DNA of 8,039 nt from Pseudomonadota bacterium (GCA_030635485.1 DAOVYS010000116.1:1-8039); one strand, 5' to 3'; shown: positions 1 through 6,463, numbered from the stretch's first letter. Numbers and translations are program-made. Notes: generated from the sequence alone by a model not told the origin.

Positions 1-342
1 GGGATGGTCTCCCATAACAGGATGATCGCCGGTAAGTGCGAGAACATTTTGAACACCAAGAACCCAAGCGCTGAGCAGATCGGACTGAAGGGCTAACCTA
101 TTCCGATCTCGACAGGTAAGCTGAAGTATGGGATCAATTCCCAAATCTCTTAACAGATGGCTACAGGCCAGAGAGCCGAGACGCATAACCGAACTCTGCT
201 GGTCTGTAACATTAATTGCATCAACTCTTTTTTTTACAGCGGAGGCATCTTCCAGCAATTGGGCTGTTTCCGTCCCTTTGACCGGTCCGATCTCCGCGGT
301 AACAAGAAATTTGCCTGATTCTAAAGCTTGCCTGAAATCCAT
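1..342 (-). CDS. metF: Methylenetetrahydrofolate reductase, second paralogue (N-terminal 114 codons, cut by window edge)
   Basis: Conversion of 5,10-methylene-THF to methyl-THF (or the reverse) on an FAD-dependent TIM-barrel protein. The minus-strand frame is open from ATG 342-340 to base 1 and gives 114 residues. It matches the other MetF in this window (3623-4540) along its whole length, roughly half identical by eye. The family's N-terminal active-site Glu is E17 (TAEIGP), and the Asp that contacts the flavin/folate region is D106 (LTGDH). Other conserved stretches are INVTD (residues 43-47) and CRDRNR (77-82). An AGGAT ribosome-binding site lies about 11 bases upstream (354-358). The gene starts 25 bases after the metV stop, so it is probably the MetF partner of that MetV. 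About 60% of a usual ~300-residue MetF lies outside the window. The family call is secure; the direction of the reaction cannot be read from sequence. Confidence 0.93.
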   Translation of the reverse strand, partial: MDFRQALESGKFLVTAEIGPVKGTETAQLLEDASAVKKRVDAINVTDQQSSVMRLGSLACSHLLRDLGIDPILQLTCRDRNRLALQSDLLSAWVLGVQNVLALTGDHPVMGDHP

Positions 343-363
343 TGTGTCAACAATCCTGCAAAT

Positions 364-380
364 ACTCTTATACTAAGAGT
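364..380 (-). other. Short perfect hairpin at the metV stop codon
   Basis: ACTCTTA (364-370) and TAAGAGT (374-380) are perfect inverted repeats with a 3-base loop, and the metV TAA stop (370-368) lies in one arm. The stem is AT-rich and only 7 bp, and the transcript continues into metF 25 bases later, so it is more likely an RNA-stability or attenuation element, or chance, than a true terminator. Confidence 0.35.
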
Positions 381-1024
381 TGTAGTCGCGAATCTTTCTT
401 AACCACCCTGCGAGGATGAATTCTGGTCCCGGACTTAGGCGCTTCGTCTTTTAAATAGTGAACTAGATTCAATCTGTTAAGGCTATAGTATATCTCCTGC
501 CATACGCATGGAACATCTTTTGAAATTTCACACTTCCCATCCTTGGAGCCGCCACATGGACCATTGAGAAGTCCTTTGGCGCATCGAGTTACAGGACATA
601 TGCCACCTGTTCTCCAGAGAATGCAGTTTCCGCAGGCCATACAGGTTTCATTCCAGACCCCATTTTCATCTTTAGCGCCGATAAACCGGGTATTTAAGGC
701 CGGCAACACATGTATATCCGGAAACTGCCTTGCCAACATCTGCACACCGTTGCCACACCCCATGGAAAGAACGGCTTTAAAACCCCGTACCTTATCCTGC
801 AGACGTTCAATGAATTTTATAGAACACTGCCGCGGAATCGTGGTCTTTTCAACGATCAAATCCTCTCTTTCAGCCACAAGGTCTTTCGCCAGTCTTTCAA
901 CCTCTTTTTGTCCGCCCGCGGAACAGTCTGCCATACATGTATTGCATCCCACAACAAGAATTTCATCATATGGTGCGACCATCTCAAGAACTTCCGCAAG
1001 TTCCTTTGGTTCAGCAACAATCAT
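368..1024 (-). CDS. metV: MetV-type methylene-tetrahydrofolate reductase C-terminal-domain protein (zinc/iron-sulfur partner of MetF)
   Basis: MetV forms a complex with MetF in anaerobes using the Wood-Ljungdahl pathway and is thought to help connect the MetF flavin to its electron donor. The 218-residue product, close to the usual length, is Cys-rich: C27, C30, C34, C67 and C90 in the first half, then the family signature at 128-159 with C128, C131, C134, C143, C148 and C157 (CMACGNC...GICPVTRCAKG...GPCGG), then C165 and C173. No membrane segment or signal peptide is visible, so it should be cytoplasmic. ATG 1024 has GGAG about 8 bases upstream. A 120-bp inserted element separates it from the upstream kinase gene; without it the kinase stop would lie about 17 bases before this ATG. 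A metF copy follows after 25 bases. The family is clear; the metal type and exact electron route are inferred. Confidence 0.9.
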   Translation of the reverse strand: MIVAEPKELAEVLEMVAPYDEILVVGCNTCMADCSAGGQKEVERLAKDLVAEREDLIVEKTTIPRQCSIKFIERLQDKVRGFKAVLSMGCGNGVQMLARQFPDIHVLPALNTRFIGAKDENGVWNETCMACGNCILWRTGGICPVTRCAKGLLNGPCGGSKDGKCEISKDVPCVWQEIYYSLNRLNLVHYLKDEAPKSGTRIHPRRVVKKDSRLQLLV

Positions 1025-1042
1025 TGAATCACTCCAGGGTCC

Positions 1043-1050
1043 TATTGCGC
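1043..1050. repeat. Target-site duplication, left copy (TATTGCGC)
   Basis: The 8-bp word TATTGCGC abuts the left end of the 1051-1170 element and is repeated exactly against its right end at 1171-1178. The match becomes 9 bp if the preceding C (1042 and 1170) is counted. Exact repeats touching both ends of an inverted-repeat element are the mark of an insertion. Confidence 0.72.
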
Positions 1051-1170
1051 GTAACCGTTCGCCAGGGGTACGAACTTACAGGACCCCCCCCGGTGTGTAA
1101 GCGTTTACCAGTGCCCCAGGCTTAATGTGCGCCCGAAGGAAGTGCCCTTGGGGTGCTGGTGAACGCTTAC
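1051..1170. mobile_element. 120-bp MITE-like element with 15-bp terminal inverted repeats
   Basis: The ends are imperfect inverted repeats: GTAACCGTTCGCCAG at 1051-1065, against GTAAGCGTTCACCAG read inward on the minus strand from 1170 (13 of 15 match). TATTGCGC directly flanks both ends. Inside, two inverted units lie in tandem: a short one (1051-1079) and a long hairpin (1097-1170), separated by 17 bases containing a run of eight C (1084-1091). No coding sequence fits, so it would be non-autonomous and moved by a transposase elsewhere. It sits exactly at the end of the kinase gene. The TAG stop (1172-1170) uses two target-duplication bases and one element base; the pre-insertion sequence also reads TAG, so the kinase is unharmed. 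The metV ribosome-binding site is also intact. A REP/BIME-type repeat is the alternative. Confidence 0.7.
1097..1170. repeat. Long inverted repeat (22-base arms) inside the MITE-like element
   Basis: The arms 1097-1118 and 1149-1170 are complementary at 19 of 22 positions, around a 30-base central segment. In the transcript this would fold into a strong hairpin between the kinase and metV. No U-run follows it on the minus strand (the next bases are ACACC then Gs), so it does not look like an intrinsic terminator. It could protect an mRNA end or lower the expression of metV relative to the upstream genes. Confidence 0.8.
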
Positions 1171-2645
1171 TATTGCGCCATGGGTAAGGTGACAATAAAT
1201 GTGGTGCCTTTGTCCTTTTCGCTATCTACATAAATTGACCCATTATGCAGATCAACTACTCGCTTGACGATTGAAAGGCCCAGGCCTGACCCGGCTATAT
1301 GAGTGGTTGATTCCGACTTGATACGATAAAATTTTTCAAAGATGCGTTTGATCTCAGTCCGTGGAATGCCGATTCCGGTATCTACTACCTTTATGCGAAC
1401 ATCGTCAGCACTCTTGTACATGTCTATGGTCACCTGTCCGCCGTCCGGAGTATATTTAATCGCATTACTGAACAAATTGACAAAAACGGCCTCTATTCCG
1501 TTCTTATCCCCGATGATATACGGCAAATTGTCAACCACATTGGTCTTAATGGTGATATGCTTATCCTCGGCCATTATATCCATCAGATCAATGGTACGCT
1601 CCAATATTTCCGTAAGATTCAGGGGTGTTATCTGCAACAGGACCCTGTCTTCCTCAAGACGTTGAAAATCGAGAAGGTCACTGACAAGCGCTATCATCCC
1701 TTTTGTTTTGTCCTTGGCCTTGGAAAGCAGGCTTTTCTGCTTTTCGGTAAGATCGCCGGCCAGACCGTCCAATACGACTGAAAGCTGCATCAGCATAGCG
1801 CTTAAAGGAGCTTTGAGTTGATGGGAGACCATAAAGATAAAATCATCCTTTAAAGAATCCATGCCTGTGATGGCCATAACATCATGAGTAAGGGCCACCG
1901 TCCCCACATGCGTTCCGTCTCTGTTAATCACAGGGTTAATATGAACCCGCAGACGTTTTTCATCCGCTTCCATCAGGCAGACCTGCTGATGTCCCATGTG
2001 AACCGCGGAAGATCCCGCTTCGTGACTGCTGACGAGAAGTTTTTGAAGTCTCTTGTATTTCACTAATTGCTGCACAGGCTTACCCAGTATTTCATCCCTG
2101 GATATGTCAAACATGTCAGCCGCCTTGGAATTACAAAACATAAGATTGTTATCCAGATCCGTGACCAGAATTCCATCCGCAATGCTGTCAAAAATAGCTC
2201 GCATGTTCTCCGTTCCAGGATCATGAATCGATTTTCGCTTATGTTTTAATTTTTTCAGTTCCCGCGTTAGTGATATTCTCTCTATGGCCCTGTCTATCTT
2301 GGTCCAGAATCGCTTGGTAGTGAATGTTTTTCGTATACAGTCGTATGCTCCGGCATCCATGGCCTCAATAGATTCTTCACCACAATCCGCAGACATGACA
2401 AAAACAAGAATTTCATATTTCGGCTTCCTCAAGGTCTTTATAAGAGGCCAGGCGCCCAACTTCGGGAGCTCAAGGGAAATCAATGCCAGGTCAATAATGT
2501 CTGATTTTTTCTGGATACTGGCAAATGCCTCTTCACGGCTCTCAACCGGAATAACATTATGGCCCCGTTTTTCAAGGAGTGAGGTCACCTTGCTAAGTAT
2601 GGCAATATCGTTTTCAACGACCAATATGTTCAGTGAAGGCGCCAT
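1170..2645 (-). CDS. Hybrid sensor histidine kinase: degenerate receiver, PAS, HisKA, HATPase
   Basis: A cytoplasmic 491-residue kinase with no membrane segment. Domain order: receiver-like (about 5-120), short linker helix, PAS (about 145-260), dimerisation/phospho-acceptor domain with H275 (SHQLKAPL), and ATPase with the N box around N394 (SNAIKYTP), G1 around D422 (DTGIGIP), F box EKFYR and G2 at 452-457 (GSGLGL). The receiver is odd: the phospho-acceptor Asp is Ser (S57, four residues before P61), and the acidic pocket reads E11-N12-D13 instead of the usual Asp pair. It is probably a pseudo-receiver that senses or docks without being phosphorylated, whereas the transmitter looks catalytically complete. 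It lies 10 bases after the 2656-3042 receiver gene with no clear ribosome-binding site, which suggests translational coupling. The two preceding receivers are plausible partners. The signal is unknown; the soluble PAS could sense redox or a ligand. Confidence 0.92.
   Translation of the reverse strand: MAPSLNILVVENDIAILSKVTSLLEKRGHNVIPVESREEAFASIQKKSDIIDLALISLELPKLGAWPLIKTLRKPKYEILVFVMSADCGEESIEAMDAGAYDCIRKTFTTKRFWTKIDRAIERISLTRELKKLKHKRKSIHDPGTENMRAIFDSIADGILVTDLDNNLMFCNSKAADMFDISRDEILGKPVQQLVKYKRLQKLLVSSHEAGSSAVHMGHQQVCLMEADEKRLRVHINPVINRDGTHVGTVALTHDVMAITGMDSLKDDFIFMVSHQLKAPLSAMLMQLSVVLDGLAGDLTEKQKSLLSKAKDKTKGMIALVSDLLDFQRLEEDRVLLQITPLNLTEILERTIDLMDIMAEDKHITIKTNVVDNLPYIIGDKNGIEAVFVNLFSNAIKYTPDGGQVTIDMYKSADDVRIKVVDTGIGIPRTEIKRIFEKFYRIKSESTTHIAGSGLGLSIVKRVVDLHNGSIYVDSEKDKGTTFIVTLPMAQ
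1171..1178. repeat. Target-site duplication, right copy (TATTGCGC)
   Basis: This is the exact partner of 1043-1050, touching the right end of the 120-bp element. It encodes the last two kinase codons and part of the stop on the minus strand, so the insertion duplicated the end of the kinase gene. Confidence 0.72.
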
Positions 2646-2655
2646 AAATATATCA

Positions 2656-3042
2656 CTATGTCGAGGATCTGATCAGATCTTCAACCCGTTTTACCAATTC
2701 GGCGGATTCCACAGGCTTGGCAATATAATCATCAGCCTCGGTCATCAGACCCATTTGCTTGGTATAAGAAGTCTTAAACATGACCTGATCGACCGCGGTG
2801 AGAAGAATGACGGGTATCCGGCATAATTTTGGATCCGCCTTAAGAACAACACAGACATCGTATCCATTCATTTCAGGCATCATAACATCCAGGATCACAA
2901 GGTCAGGATTCACACTCCTGGCCTTTTCCAGGCCCTCCTTGCCGTCATGAGCCAGAACAACTTCATAATCTTTACTCTCAAGAAGGATCTTTACCGCCCC
3001 GGCAAAATCAATGTCGTCATCCACCATCAGAATTTTTTTCAC
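2656..3042 (-). CDS. Stand-alone response regulator receiver (CheY-like)
   Basis: A single-domain receiver of 128 residues with no output domain. Acidic pocket residues are D8-D10, the phospho-acceptor is D52 (LDVMMP), the switch Thr is T82 and the conserved Lys K109 (AKP). The stretch between T82 and K109 is about 26 residues, longer than in classic CheY, and the 3087-3488 receiver has the same trait, which points to a shared subfamily. The start codon is GTG (3042-3040), preceded by GAGG about 8 bases upstream; no ATG fits as well. It lies 44 bases after one receiver gene and 10 bases before the kinase gene, so it is probably cotranscribed and phosphorylated by that kinase. Without an output domain it must act by protein contact or as a relay; the target is not visible. 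Confidence 0.92.
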   Translation of the reverse strand: MKKILMVDDDIDFAGAVKILLESKDYEVVLAHDGKEGLEKARSVNPDLVILDVMMPEMNGYDVCVVLKADPKLCRIPVILLTAVDQVMFKTSYTKQMGLMTEADDYIAKPVESAELVKRVEDLIRSST

Positions 3043-3086
3043 GACAGAACCTCATTCCACATAGCGCGGGTTGTGAAAAACTATGT

Positions 3087-3488
3087 TCAGGAGCGTTTTT
3101 TGAGTATACTTTCAACACGCTCTATCAAGATAGGACCTTCCACCGGTTTCTCAACGTAATCATCCACATCGAGCTGTACTCCGGTCTCCAGTTCATAACG
3201 GCGCTGGCTGACACCTTGTCGTATGGAGCTTAAGATAATGATCGGAATTTTGGCATACTTGGCCAGCCTCGGGTCTTTTAGCGCCTTACACACCTCAAAA
3301 CCATCCATTCTAGGCATAAGAAGATCAAGAATGAGCAGATCCGGCTTCTCTTCCTTTAAGCGCACTAAACATTCTTCACCGTCACATGCGGTAACGATCG
3401 TATAACCGGCGGCATCGAGTATCATCTCCAGGGTTTCACGCATATCCGGATCATCGTCCACTACCAGAATCTTTGCACTTGTCCCCAT
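3087..3488 (-). CDS. Stand-alone response regulator receiver (CheY-like), first gene of the signalling cassette
   Basis: A 133-residue single receiver. Acidic residues are D11-D13, the phospho-acceptor is D55 (LDLLMP), S87 takes the switch Ser/Thr position, and K114 (EKP) is the conserved Lys. An upstream in-frame ATG at 3512 is possible, but the ATG at 3488 is preferred: AAGGAGG (3494-3500) sits at ideal distance before it and would otherwise lie inside the coding region, and the protein then begins directly at the receiver fold. The loop between S87 and K114 is long, as in the 2656-3042 receiver. The gap of 134 bases to metF upstream is one of the two widest gene-to-gene gaps in the window, so a separate promoter here is possible. 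No output domain is present. Confidence 0.92.
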   Translation of the reverse strand: MGTSAKILVVDDDPDMRETLEMILDAAGYTIVTACDGEECLVRLKEEKPDLLILDLLMPRMDGFEVCKALKDPRLAKYAKIPIIILSSIRQGVSQRRYELETGVQLDVDDYVEKPVEGPILIERVESILKKRS

Positions 3489-3493
3489 ATCAT

Positions 3494-3500
3494 CCTCCTT
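3494..3500 (-). promoter_or_regulatory. Strong ribosome-binding site that fixes the receiver start
   Basis: AAGGAGG on the minus strand is a full match to the anti-Shine-Dalgarno core. It ends five bases before ATG 3488-3486 and so selects that start over the in-frame ATG 24 bases upstream. It is one of the strongest sites in the window, suggesting the first signalling protein is well translated. Confidence 0.8.
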
Positions 3501-3560
3501 ATTAAAATCCAAATATCGTTAAATAGTTGAGCGGGGAAATAACCATCATTAATTTAAAAT

Positions 3561-3592
3561 ATTATAATCAGTTAACCAATCAACCACTTAAC
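3561..3592 (-). promoter_or_regulatory. Possible promoter or operator upstream of the signalling cassette
   Basis: The metF-to-receiver gap (3489-3622) is AT-rich. On the minus strand it has a perfect TATAAT (3566-3561) but no good -35 box at 16-18 bases. Just upstream is a dyad, GTTAA and TTAAC with 12 bases between (3592-3571), containing GGTTGATTGGTTAA. This could be a weak or activator-dependent promoter with an operator. The support is only motif-level, and read-through from metF remains possible. Confidence 0.3.
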
Positions 3593-3622
3593 AAGGTCTG
3601 GAATCACAACAAGTTATGATAC

Positions 3623-4540
3623 TTACAGTATCGGTCTCGGCATCAGACCCGCCTCTTCGGCAATGCGCGGCACAATGTCTTCCCAGGCAATAGCCATGAT
3701 ATGAACGCCATGGACTCCGTCCACCTCTTTGAGTTGTTCAATTGTTTCAAGGGCGATCTTTACGCCTTCTTCCTTGGCATCCTTGGCCCCTTGCATACGT
3801 TTTACCAATTCATCAGGCACGCTTATGCCGGCAACGTTTTTTGCCATGTAGCGCGCCATACCTACCGATTTAATAGGAATGATGCCGCCCAGAATATGCA
3901 CCTTTTGATCCAGCCCCTCATCACAGACTATGGTCATCCAACGCGAAAATTTATCCATATCAAATATACCTTGAGTCTGAATAAAATCAGCGCCTGCTTT
4001 AATTTTCTTGGCCAGTCGTCTGACCCTGAATTCAAAAGGATCGGCAAATGGATTGGCAGCCGCTCCGATGTACAAAGGCACATCCCCTGAAATATCTTCT
4101 CCGTTTAAAAACTTATGTTCATCCCTCATGGTCTTGACCAGTTGAATGAATTGTATGGAATCTATATCATAGACCCCTTTGGCCGAGGGGTGGTTACCGA
4201 AACTCTGATGATCCCCTGAAAGACATAGTATATTTCGGATTCCCAATGCTACCGCGCCCAGGATATCGCTCTGAATGGCGATACGGTTACGATCGCGCAC
4301 AACCATCTGCATAATCGGTTCAACGTCCATTCCTTTTAAGAGAACACAACCGCTAATACTCGACATCCTTACAATAGCCGTCTGATTATCCGTAACATTC
4401 AATGCGTCACAGCAGGTTTTGAGGATATCTCCCTTGCGTTTGACAGCCGCTGCTGAAGTTCCCTTTGGCGGCCCGGCTTCAGCCGTCAGAGCAAACTGTC
4501 CGCTTGACAAAACCTTTTCTAAATTACTGCCTGACTTCAT
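3623..4540 (-). CDS. metF: Methylenetetrahydrofolate reductase (MetF family), complete paralogue
   Basis: A 305-residue single-domain MetF, close to the usual bacterial length, lacking the eukaryotic regulatory domain. It is an FAD TIM barrel interconverting methylene-THF and methyl-THF. The N-terminal active-site Glu is E21 (TAEAGPPKG) and the conserved Asp is D110 (LSGDH). Further family stretches are NVTD at 48-51, RDRNR at 82-86, AAANPFADP, the DFIQTQ stretch of the barrel and ILGGIIP. ATG 4540 has GGGGA about 9 bases upstream. It follows the HdrC-GltD fusion gene by 39 bases, so that flavoprotein is its likely electron partner. No metV adjoins it; the only visible metV lies beyond the signalling genes, next to another metF. 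Whether this copy also uses MetV, or works with the Hdr-type proteins alone, cannot be decided here. Confidence 0.95.
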   Translation of the reverse strand: MKSGSNLEKVLSSGQFALTAEAGPPKGTSAAAVKRKGDILKTCCDALNVTDNQTAIVRMSSISGCVLLKGMDVEPIMQMVVRDRNRIAIQSDILGAVALGIRNILCLSGDHQSFGNHPSAKGVYDIDSIQFIQLVKTMRDEHKFLNGEDISGDVPLYIGAAANPFADPFEFRVRRLAKKIKAGADFIQTQGIFDMDKFSRWMTIVCDEGLDQKVHILGGIIPIKSVGMARYMAKNVAGISVPDELVKRMQGAKDAKEEGVKIALETIEQLKEVDGVHGVHIMAIAWEDIVPRIAEEAGLMPRPIL

Positions 4541-4579
4541 ATCGTGGAATCCCCATGGATAATTTACTATGTTTTCCTG

Positions 4580-6352
4580 CTAGGCTTTTTTCTGATGGCC
4601 ACATATTCTCAGACAACGGTCGGCTTCATATTTTGCCTGCTGTTCATCAAAGCCGCGATCAAACTCAACAAACCTGCCCTTACGCTCTGAAACTGAAAGA
4701 CGCGGCGGCTTCTGCCTGTCCATATGTTCCGTGCCGGACGGTTCGTAATTGATCCCCTGCCACTCAAAAGGACGATCTCCCTTTATGTCTTGTCCGGTAA
4801 GATAGCGGTCAATCGATACGGCAGCCTCCTTTCCCGAGGCAACAGCCTCTACCACGGAGCGTGGGCCATAAGAAGCGTCACCGCCGACAAAAAGTCCGTC
4901 AACATTGGTTTCAAAGGTGGAATAATCTTTTACTACCGGGCCTCTAGGTGAGGTCTCAAGTTCAGGAACACCCTCGGTAAAAGACATATCAACGGCCTGA
5001 CCGATAGTGAGCAGAACCGTATCAGCCTCCAGGGTCATAAGTTCGGATTCATCATACTGTGGGTTAAAACGGTGATTTTCATCAAAGACCGCTGTACAAC
5101 GTTTGAATTCCAGCCCTTTAAGGTTTCCATCTTTCCCGATAAAACGTCTGGGCCCCCAGCTGGGGTTGATGATTATTCCTTCGTCCTCCGCATCCTTGAT
5201 TTCATAGTCCCAGGCAGGCATCTCTTCGCGACTCTCAAGACATGCCATCTGCACCTCTTTCGCGCCTGCTCTTAAAGCAGTAAGCGCCACGTCGATCGCC
5301 ACATTGCCGCCGCCTATTACTATTGTCTTTTTGCCGATAACAATCTCTTGCTTAAGGGCGACCTTTTTAAGAAATTCAATGCCGTGAATAATATTGGGCA
5401 GGTCCTCCCCTTCCACGTTCAAACTTCTGCTGACATGAAGCCCGACAGCAATAAAAAAGGCTTTATAACCATCTTTTTTAAGACTTTCGATCGTTATGTC
5501 TTTGCCGAACGTGACACCGGTTCTGATCTCCACACCCATGTCGACAATGGTCTGTATCTCAGCCTCAAGGATCTCTCGCGGCAGGCGGTACGATGGGATT
5601 CCAACAGCCATCATTCCGCCGGCAACCGGCAGTTTGTCAAAGACTGTTACGGAATACCCCTTAACAGCCAATTGATTTGCAGCGCTCAGACCGGCCGGAC
5701 CGGCTCCGATAACTGCTACTTTCTCATCTCTTTTTTCTCCGACTTCCGGGACATACCGGATCTCTTCCATAAGGTCACGGTCAGCAAGAAAACGTTTCAA
5801 GTATTCAATGGCGATCGGCTCATCCACATTGCCGCGATTGCATTTTGCTTCACATGGATGGTGGCACACACGACCACATATGCCTGGAAAGGGCATCTGT
5901 TCCTTGATCAGTTTAAGCCCGTCTCTGTATCTTCCGGCTGCGATCATACCCACAAATCCGGGAATACTGATATGGGCGGGGCAGGCCGCTTTGCATGGGC
6001 CGGCGCCGAATATTTCATAGGCATCTTCAGGTATGCGGTTCTCCCTGACAGCAATCTTTCTGAGCGCATCTGAAATACCGTCAAACGGCACGTTCTGCGG
6101 ACAGGATATTCTGCAGGTCTCACAATGAGAACAATACCATAAGGCATTTGAGCTAAGGACCCGGTCTTTGAGTCCCAGCAGAATCATGTGTATGATTTTT
6201 CTGGGATCATATTCATCCGGAAAGGCGCTACTGACGGGACAGACGGCGGTGCACGTTCCGCATGCGAAACAGCGCAGAATATGTTCGCCTCCCGGGATGG
6301 CGGCTACTTCAAATTTAAATTTTGCATCCAAGTCATTACTGCTTATTGTCAT
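4580..6352 (-). CDS. HdrC-like iron-sulfur domain fused to GltD/NfnB-like NAD(P)H-FAD oxidoreductase
   Basis: A 590-residue fusion. Residues about 1-100 resemble HdrC, with two CxxCxxCxxxCP motifs (C28, C31, C34, C38 and C74, C77, C80, C84) expected to bind two [4Fe-4S] clusters. Residues about 110-200 are the Fe-S domain found in the glutamate synthase small subunit: C120, C124, C159, C163, C167 and C171 (CGRVCHHPCEAKC). Residues about 210-520 are a two-dinucleotide flavoprotein: FAD motif GAGPAG at 216-221, NAD(P) motif GGGNVA at 347-352, and the C-terminal FAD-contact VGGDA at 489-493. It should pass electrons between NAD(P)H and iron-sulfur partners, here plausibly HdrA/MvhD and MetF. The ~70-residue tail beyond the flavoprotein has no motif I recognise. 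The start has AAGGGTG upstream. NADH versus NADPH cannot be assigned. It is not a true glutamate synthase: no large subunit is present. Confidence 0.93.
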   Translation of the reverse strand: MTISSNDLDAKFKFEVAAIPGGEHILRCFACGTCTAVCPVSSAFPDEYDPRKIIHMILLGLKDRVLSSNALWYCSHCETCRISCPQNVPFDGISDALRKIAVRENRIPEDAYEIFGAGPCKAACPAHISIPGFVGMIAAGRYRDGLKLIKEQMPFPGICGRVCHHPCEAKCNRGNVDEPIAIEYLKRFLADRDLMEEIRYVPEVGEKRDEKVAVIGAGPAGLSAANQLAVKGYSVTVFDKLPVAGGMMAVGIPSYRLPREILEAEIQTIVDMGVEIRTGVTFGKDITIESLKKDGYKAFFIAVGLHVSRSLNVEGEDLPNIIHGIEFLKKVALKQEIVIGKKTIVIGGGNVAIDVALTALRAGAKEVQMACLESREEMPAWDYEIKDAEDEGIIINPSWGPRRFIGKDGNLKGLEFKRCTAVFDENHRFNPQYDESELMTLEADTVLLTIGQAVDMSFTEGVPELETSPRGPVVKDYSTFETNVDGLFVGGDASYGPRSVVEAVASGKEAAVSIDRYLTGQDIKGDRPFEWQGINYEPSGTEHMDRQKPPRLSVSERKGRFVEFDRGFDEQQAKYEADRCLRICGHQKKA

Positions 6353-6362
6353 GTAAACACCC

Positions 6363-6462
6363 TTTTAAAATTACGAATTAGGAATTATGAATTAGGATTT
6401 GCCTGTAAAAAAATGATTTTGTGTTCAAAACAACAAGATTCGTAATTTTTAATTCGTAATTG
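6363..6462. repeat. AT-rich intergenic repeat cluster between mvhD and the oxidoreductase gene
   Basis: The 111-base spacer holds repeated variants of one word. GAATTAGGA occurs at 6375-6383 and 6389-6397 (14-base period). AAAATTACGAAT (6367-6378) is perfectly inverted at 6438-6449, and AATTACGAATT (6369-6379) is perfectly inverted at 6451-6461. The RNA could form a long AU-rich stem with alternative right arms. It carries no gene and no convincing promoter. Repeats of this type, whose chance translations contain IRNYEL, are familiar to me from other anaerobe intergenic regions, but that is recollection and not checked here. Confidence 0.7.
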
Positions 6463-6463
6463 C

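Noticed and set aside
543..1100. Plus-strand open frame of 185 codons
   Set aside because: It is antisense to metV and runs into the inserted element; it has no domain-like pattern.
1097..1170. Rho-independent terminator for the kinase gene
   Set aside because: The hairpin is strong but no U-run follows on the minus strand, and it belongs to an element with terminal repeats and target duplication.
3489..3512. Upstream start (ATG 3512) adding eight residues to the first receiver
   Set aside because: It would place the full AAGGAGG ribosome-binding site inside the gene; the protein fold begins right after ATG 3488.
5348..6073. Plus-strand open frame of 241 codons
   Set aside because: It lies entirely opposite the HdrC-GltD fusion gene, whose motifs are unmistakable, and its translation shows no recognisable family feature.
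5944..6147. Minus-strand 67-codon frame
   Set aside because: It is a frame-shifted shadow inside the oxidoreductase gene.
4580..6352. Glutamate synthase small subunit (gltD)
   Set aside because: The C-terminal two thirds are GltD-like, but the HdrC-like N-terminus, the missing large subunit and the Hdr/MetF context argue against glutamate synthesis.
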